From contig QKWP01000048.1 of NCBI GenBank assembly GCA_003550325.1, positions 196,561-260,560 on the forward strand: DNA of 64,000 nucleotides. Direction: 5' to 3'. The translations under genes and the position numbers were made by a program. The DNA comes from Gigaspora rosea (Eukaryota; Glomeromycota; Glomeromycetes; Diversisporales; Gigasporaceae). This document shows, one piece after another, positions 58,301-64,000 of the stretch. Position 1 is the first letter of the stretch, and each line of letters opens with the position of its first letter. The notes below the pieces were generated by a model. It made no database searches and was not told where the DNA came from. It saw only the letters and a list, made by a program, of their open reading frames with translations.

Positions 58301-61300
58301 ATGACATAATTAATGCATGCCAACAAAACGCGCCAATAATGTCACATCTTCAAATTATACGACGTAATGCTCGCCGGTTGCTTAAACTTATTAATACTTT
58401 ATTGCAAGTAAGTTATATATTATGTTCAAATAATAAGATACACTTATTTTCTAAACAATTTTATTAAAGAATATTCACTTCCTGTGCAGTTTTCAAATAT
58501 AGAATCTGAAAAATTTGAAGCATGTTATCGTGAAACAAATATAGTTGAATTTACTCAAGAATTAGGTTCTGATTTTAAAAGTATGGCCGAAACATTTGGT
58601 TTAGATTATGTCATTGATATTCCATTTGCTGATAAATTTAATCAAGATGTTGGAAATAAGGTTTATTTAGATCATGACATGTATGAAACAATTGTATTTA
58701 ATCTTTGTAAGTATTTTCTTTGATTAAACCAATTTTTTAAAAACGTGCCACTAAAAATATTTAATTTGTTAAAAGGTTCAAATGCACTGAAGCATACTTG
58801 GAATGGACGTGTAACTATTCGTTTATATATTGACTACAAAGATAAGAAAAAGATGATAGTTCTTGAAGTATCAGATACAGGTTAATAAATATATTCTTTA
58901 AACTAAATACTTTATCTATTTTACTATTATTACTATTTTCTTTTTAATTTAGGTGTTGGCATCCCAGAATTAGCCCTTCCAAATATATTCCAACGTTTTT
59001 ATCGTGTAGAATCTCAAAGTTCACGAAGTCATGAAGGTACTGGAATAGGGCTCGCACTCGTAAAAGAACTTATTACATTTCATGGTGGAGATATCACTGT
59101 CACTTCAATAGTAAATAAAGGGACGACATTTAAATGTTGGTTTCCAATAGGATGTGACCACTTACCACCAGATAAAATACAATCTAATAATGTTGAAAAT
59201 CCAATAAATTATGGACGCACTAATCGACAACTTTATTTAGAAGAAAGTTCTCAATGGGTTAAAAATAGTAAATTTGATGTTCAAAATGATATAATAGATA
59301 AATTATCAATTGATGATAAAAACATGGATATTGATAAAATGTTGCCGGAAGATTTCACCTTTTATTTTTCAACAGATGATCTTGCTAATGAGAAAAAATA
59401 TCAAATTTTACTTGTTGATGATAATAATGATATGCAGTAATAGTTATTATAAATAAATTATTCTTATTACATTACTAACCTTTATCTTTATTGATAATGT
59501 TTATAGAGATTATCTGGCAGATCTTTTAAAAGAATTTGATGTACATCGTGCCTGTGATGGCCAAGATGCAATAAGAGTCTTAAAAAAACTTAATTGATTA
59601 CCTGATTTAGTCCTTAGCGGTAAGTTGATTTGATTTTGATAAATATAAATTATTGAATTATATATGACTATATTTAATTATTAGCTATTATTTTTGAATT
59701 TAATAGATATAATGATGCCAAATATGAATGGATACGAGCTATTAGAAGTATTAAGATCTAATGTTAAAACTCAAATAATTCCCATAATATTATTATCTGC
59801 AAAAGTTGGTGAAGAGTCAAAGATTAAAGGTAATTTAAAAATTATTACATATTGTTATTACTATAGTCTATTATAAACTATATATATATTGCCAATTATT
59901 TGTTTTCAAATAGGTCTGGATAAAGGTGCCGATGATTATTTAATAAAACCATTTTCTGCTCATGAATTAATTGCTCGTATTCGAGTAAATATTGTACTTT
60001 CACATCTTCGTCGTAAAATATTATTACAACAATATAAACAAGAAGGAACAAAGCAATTATTGCTTACAATATCAAATAAGATTCTTTCTAGATTGGATTT
60101 AAATGAAACATTATTAGATATCATTAAAGAAATTCATTATAAATTACCAAGTGAAAGAATTTTAATTATTTCAAATGATCAATCTGAATTTAAGAATAAT
60201 AAGATAGTTGCTTTATATGATGGATCAGAAAGTACATCATCAAATAATAATCTATTCAACGAAGTTAATGATAAAAGTGAATCAACACAAATATTAACCA
60301 ATTTACAAGAATTACTAAATAATAATTCAGGAGTTGATATTTATTTAGATGTATATTGTGATGATGTTTGTAAAAATGTATCAGTATTATCTGTAGAAAT
60401 AAGATTGAATAATACTTGTTGGGGATGGATAAAATTATATAGACCTCCAAATTCTATTTGGTTCGATTCAGAAATTGAATTATTACAACAAATATCAAAT
60501 CAAATAAGTTTAATTATTACCCACATAAATATTTTAAAAGAAAATGCTGAAAATGAAATTAAAATAAAGGCTATTGAAGTTGCAAATGAGGTCAAGAGTC
60601 AAATATTAGCAAATACTTCTCATGGTAAGCATTCGGTTATTAGATGCTAAAATTTCTTTATCATTCTAATTAATTTTATTTCTTCTATATTTCTTATTAT
60701 AGAATTACGAACACCATTAGGTGCAATAGTTGGAATTCTTTCTTCCTTTGAAAATACTTTCTTAACTACTTATCAAAAGAATATGATTAATATCATGACA
60801 CATGCTTCTGATATAGTTTTATCTATAGTAAATGATATTCTCAACGCAGCAAGATTGGAAGCACGAAAAATTACTCTAATGAATAGGACATTTGATTTAT
60901 TAGAATTATTTGAAAATACAATTGAAAGCTTTGGAAAAAGAGCTGGTGCTAAAAAGATTGATTTAATAGTAAATTGTGAAATAGATTCGTTTCCAACATA
61001 TGTTAAGAGTGATTCTGATAGGTGATTTATCTTTTGTAAGATGTGTAAAAAAAAAAAAAAAGAAAAAGATACTTACCTTGTCTCTTATTATTGTAATTAG
61101 GCTGAAACAAGTTTTATTTCATTTATTATCAAATTCGTAACTATTTATTTATTTATAATTTTATTTATTATTTATTTATTTATTTTAGATAAGTACTTTA
61201 TTTTTTTCATAACCTTTTCATAATTTTAGAATTAAATTTACCAATAAAGGTAAAATTGTATTGTCAATTTCAATACAATTACAAGAAGTCATTGATAAAG

Positions 61301-63560
61301 ATAAAGAAAATCTGACTTATGGTCAAATGGTTCATAGAGGATGTTTATTGGTAGAATTATATGATACAGGCATTGGGTAAGATACTATGATTAATGGACT
61401 CAATTAATATGATATTCTATATATTTAGCATAAAAAAAGTTGTCTAATCTAGTTATTAATAATAGCATGAATTCAGAATATATTAAACATGCTTGGCAAA
61501 GCTTTTCACAGTGCAACATGTCAATAACAACTATGCAAGACAGTACAGGACTTGGTCTTTCAATTTGTAAACATTTAGTAGAAATTAATGGAGGAGAAAT
61601 TAAAGTAGATAGTGAATTAGGGAAAGGAAGTAAATTATGGTTTACATGGAATGTTGAATTATTATCATCAAATACTTCTTCATTATTAAGTTCACAATTT
61701 GATCGAATGAATTATGAATTACCTCAATCTATAAAACAAAAACGAATACTAATAATTCATTCAGTTGAAGAGGCTAGAAATGCAATGTTAAATTATTTTA
61801 AAAAGATTGAAAAAGTAGATGCATTTGATACCTTTGATAAAGGTATTAGAACAGCAAAAAAATATAAAGAAGAATAATCAATTTGCTTATGATATAGTAT
61901 TCATTAGTCTTTATGAAACTTATGAAGATGAGATCATGAAGGCTATATTAGAATTAAGAGAATTAGATAAGAATAATAATAATAATTTAGTAATAATTTT
62001 TATAGTATTTCCAGCTGACGAAGAGAATGAATTTGCTAAAAAATTAATTGAAAAAGTTGGAGGAACAACTACCATTCTTTATACTCCAATTACATGGAAA
62101 AAAATAATTAATCTATTTATAAATATAGAAAAAAATTATAATGCTATTGAAAAACTTTTCAAGCAAAAATATTATAGATTTATTAAGTCTGAAGGTACAA
62201 ATCAAGATTTATATGAAGATATAAATAAAAATGATTCTAAGAAGAGCAAGTGTATTTTGTGTGTGGTATTGTCTCATTTCATTTTTCTTTAAAATATTGA
62301 ATTTATTTTTTTAATTGATTGACTAACATTATCATTTTGCAGGATGATAATCATAAATTTAAAATGTTTATAGTAATATATTCACTCTATTTTATTAATT
62401 TCTTATTTATTTTTAGAAAACATTACGACAAGTTTCAAAACTTGGTTATTCAACAATTTCTGCAACAAACGGTCTAGAAGCAATTAATTTGATTGATTCT
62501 AAATTTAGATCATTAGGTGATGCATATTTGAGTTCATTCTACTCAAATATGGACCAACTTAATTCTTGTAAAATTTCATTAATCTTAACAGAATGTAATT
62601 TAGTAAGTTTGATTGCTAAATTCCTTATTTACATCTATCATAGTTATAGTTGTCTTTGTGAATATTCACATTTAATTAATTTTTATGTTTAGCCAATGAT
62701 GTCAGGCTTTGATGTCTCACAAGCAATTAGAGCAATGAAACCACCAATTTCAGATACACCAATTGTTGCCCTGACAGCTTTATCTATAGAAGAAATAAAA
62801 AATAAATGTATTGAGTCAGGAATAAATGATTATCTTGCAAAGCCTTTAAAAATTGAAGAACTTGAAAAAGTTTTTACTAAATGGATTAGTGAGAATTAGC
62901 ACTAATCAAATTAAAGCATTATGTAAGATATTTTTTTTCTAAGCTTATATTTTCATTTAATTAGCAATATGCTTTACAGTTTTTTTATGACATATAGTTA
63001 CATGTTTTATTTATTTAATTGTCCAAAGCATACATGCAATAGTTTATATGATTAATTACTTTTCCAGAGTTTATATCCATCTTATGTTTTATTTATATAA
63101 GATATATATATTTATATTATGTTTTACATTACATGATCTTTGTTGACTGCAAAACCTAATTTTTAACATACAGACGGTGATATTTTTAAATTGTTTTTAT
63201 TATATATTACGCATCATTCTTTTTGAATTTTGCCAATCGAATATTTATTAGAATAAAAGGTTACTAATTAGCGTTAAATAAGTTCAGATTTAAGAAATAA
63301 ATTTGGTTATAAGATGATTAACACGTTATTTTGTTAAACAAAGTAAGCTATTGTCACAGGTTCTCGTGACATTTAGCTCGGGACTTGTGAAATTTCTTTA
63401 ATTAATCTTTATTTATTTTTTTATTCCCTTAATTAGCTTATCATACGATAAGGTCTGTGGGAATTGTGTGCCTTTTCATGTCAATAAAACAGAGAAAAAC
63501 TATCACTTGAATACGAATTAATAAGAAAATGACCTTTAATATAAACTGACCTGAGCTGCT
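55312..63560. repeat. Segmental duplication, unit B
   Basis: Colinear partner of 40045-48245, with introns and flanks alignable by eye over the full length, so the duplication is a DNA event rather than retroposition. Unit starts about 15.3 kb apart. Confidence 0.88.
56360..62899 (+). pseudogene. Dual-module hybrid histidine kinase copy 3, few lesions
   Basis: Most complete copy. Exons by splice borders: 56360-56477, 56564-56636, 56711-56746, 56826-56895, 57171-57390, 57480-57991, 58059-58194, 58271-58407, 58490-58706, 58776-58880, 58953-59436, 59507-59619, 59707-59829, 59914-60624, 60703-61021, 61101-61136, 61230-61376, 61466-62265, 62343-62372, 62417-62602, 62693-62899. Domains in order: PAS-like, GAF (EIETLESAFHIITKILGD..), HisKA SHELKTPLTLML, HATPase (N-box NLCSNALKHTWNGR, DTGVGIPE, GTGIGLALVKEL), receiver, GAF (CWGWIKLYR..), HisKA SHELRTPLG, HATPase ([16 protein letters not shown]), degenerate receiver, terminal receiver with Glu at the acceptor site. 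Lesions: +1 in exon 1 (shared with copy 2), -1 at about 57227 in the PAS exon, TGA at 59595-59597 in the first receiver, -2 at about 61873, and a shortened acidic-pocket exon (30 nt against 51 in copy 1). The donor after 57991 could not be placed. If the lesions are sequence errors, this would be the parent gene; as given it is broken. No transmembrane segment seen, so a soluble sensor is expected. Confidence 0.85.
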
Positions 63561-63638
63561 ACTAAAGCTAAACTGTGCAATCATACATATTGATCTCCCA
63601 AAAACAGACACGTACCGAAATAAGCAATTTTTTAAATT

Positions 63639-64000
63639 AAAGTGTGATCCGATAGGGCTTTTATACTAAGTTATGTTCCTTTATTATTCTATGAAAAATT
63701 TTCTGATCTTTTAAATTCTAATGATGGAGAGATCGTTAAAATCTGCCCAGTAAAGCCAAAGATATTGCCTTCCGAAATTTGTGCAACGTTTTTGCAAGAT
63801 TTGAAAAACTACATATGTTGTTTTACCGGATCGATTTTAATAACATTACCATTATTAGAATTAGGAAGCTTAAAAAAACAAGTTTACTCATAATAACAGA
63901 ATTAACTTAGTATGAAAATCTTTCGGTCATTTTTTTCTTCTTTTTCTTTAAAATTGAAAAGTGAACCGATAGGGCTTTCATAATTGGTTAACTCCTTTAT
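63639..64000. repeat. Start of a tandem repeat of about 317 bp, cut by the window end
   Basis: GTGATCCGATAGGGCTTTTATACT (about 63642) and GTGAACCGATAGGGCTTTCATAAT (about 63961) start similar blocks, each followed by GTTA.-.CTCCTTTAT-like sequence. The second copy runs off the window. Confidence 0.5.
63648..63893 (+). other. Exon-like open stretch, unknown
   Basis: About 80 codons without stop in AT-rich DNA and without an ATG: LFYEKFSDLLNSNDGEIVKI, then LPSEICATFLQDLKNYICCF, LPLLELGSLKKQVYS then TAA. Protein-like but not recognised; probably an exon or relic. Confidence 0.35.

Overview
The window is strongly AT-rich, intron-dense eukaryotic DNA with short introns (mostly 50-150 nt, GT..AG). 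Its gene content fits an early-diverging fungus of the arbuscular-mycorrhizal type (Glomeromycotina, Rhizophagus-like). That content is a dual-module hybrid histidine kinase in tandem copies, a Sel1-repeat protein, a zinc-ribbon plus tyrosine-kinase-like protein kinase and its relics, a relic with a PD-(D/E)XK-like motif, and many small inverted-repeat transposons. The taxonomic assignment is inference from gene families and base composition; no marker gene is present.

Layout. 1-1.2 kb: repeat-rich flank that abruptly truncates the 5' end of hybrid histidine kinase copy 1 (1216-4438; nine exons, still open). 4.4-9.6 kb: AT-rich DNA with several foldback elements and one Tc1/mariner-type MITE with perfect terminal repeats. 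9.65-15.2 kb: a Sel1 exon, then 3.7 kb of about 29 tandem units, then a zinc-ribbon/protein-kinase gene. Every unit has the form acceptor AG, exactly three variable bases, donor GTGAGT (or a close variant). Reading phase is compatible from the Sel1 exon through the array into the kinase exon, so the array may be a ladder of 3-nt microexons. This is the most unusual structure in the window. 15-40 kb: gene-poor, with exon-like scraps, a roughly 3 kb transposon with long inverted ends, kinase and nuclease relics, a 538 bp near-perfect palindrome, a tRNA-derived SINE head, nested TIR elements and many MITEs, four of them with clear 8-bp target duplications.

40.0-48.2 kb and 55.3-63.6 kb form an approximately 8.2 kb segmental duplication, each unit carrying a nearly full-length hybrid histidine kinase (copies 2 and 3). 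Both copies are damaged by frameshifts, copy 2 most severely. One MITE sits in the first unit while the second unit keeps the empty site, which dates the insertion relative to the duplication. Between them lie more MITEs, a TGACGAAAC tandem array, an unassigned ORF and a minus-strand LINE relic (RNase H and Cys-rich tail).

Function. The kinase family reads PAS, GAF, HisKA, HATPase, receiver, GAF, HisKA, HATPase, degenerate receiver, receiver. The first receiver has all canonical residues. In the last one the phospho-acceptor Asp is replaced by Glu in all three copies, so any output from that domain would not depend on phosphorylation at that position. Only copy 1 lacks internal lesions, but it has lost its whole N-terminal kinase module.
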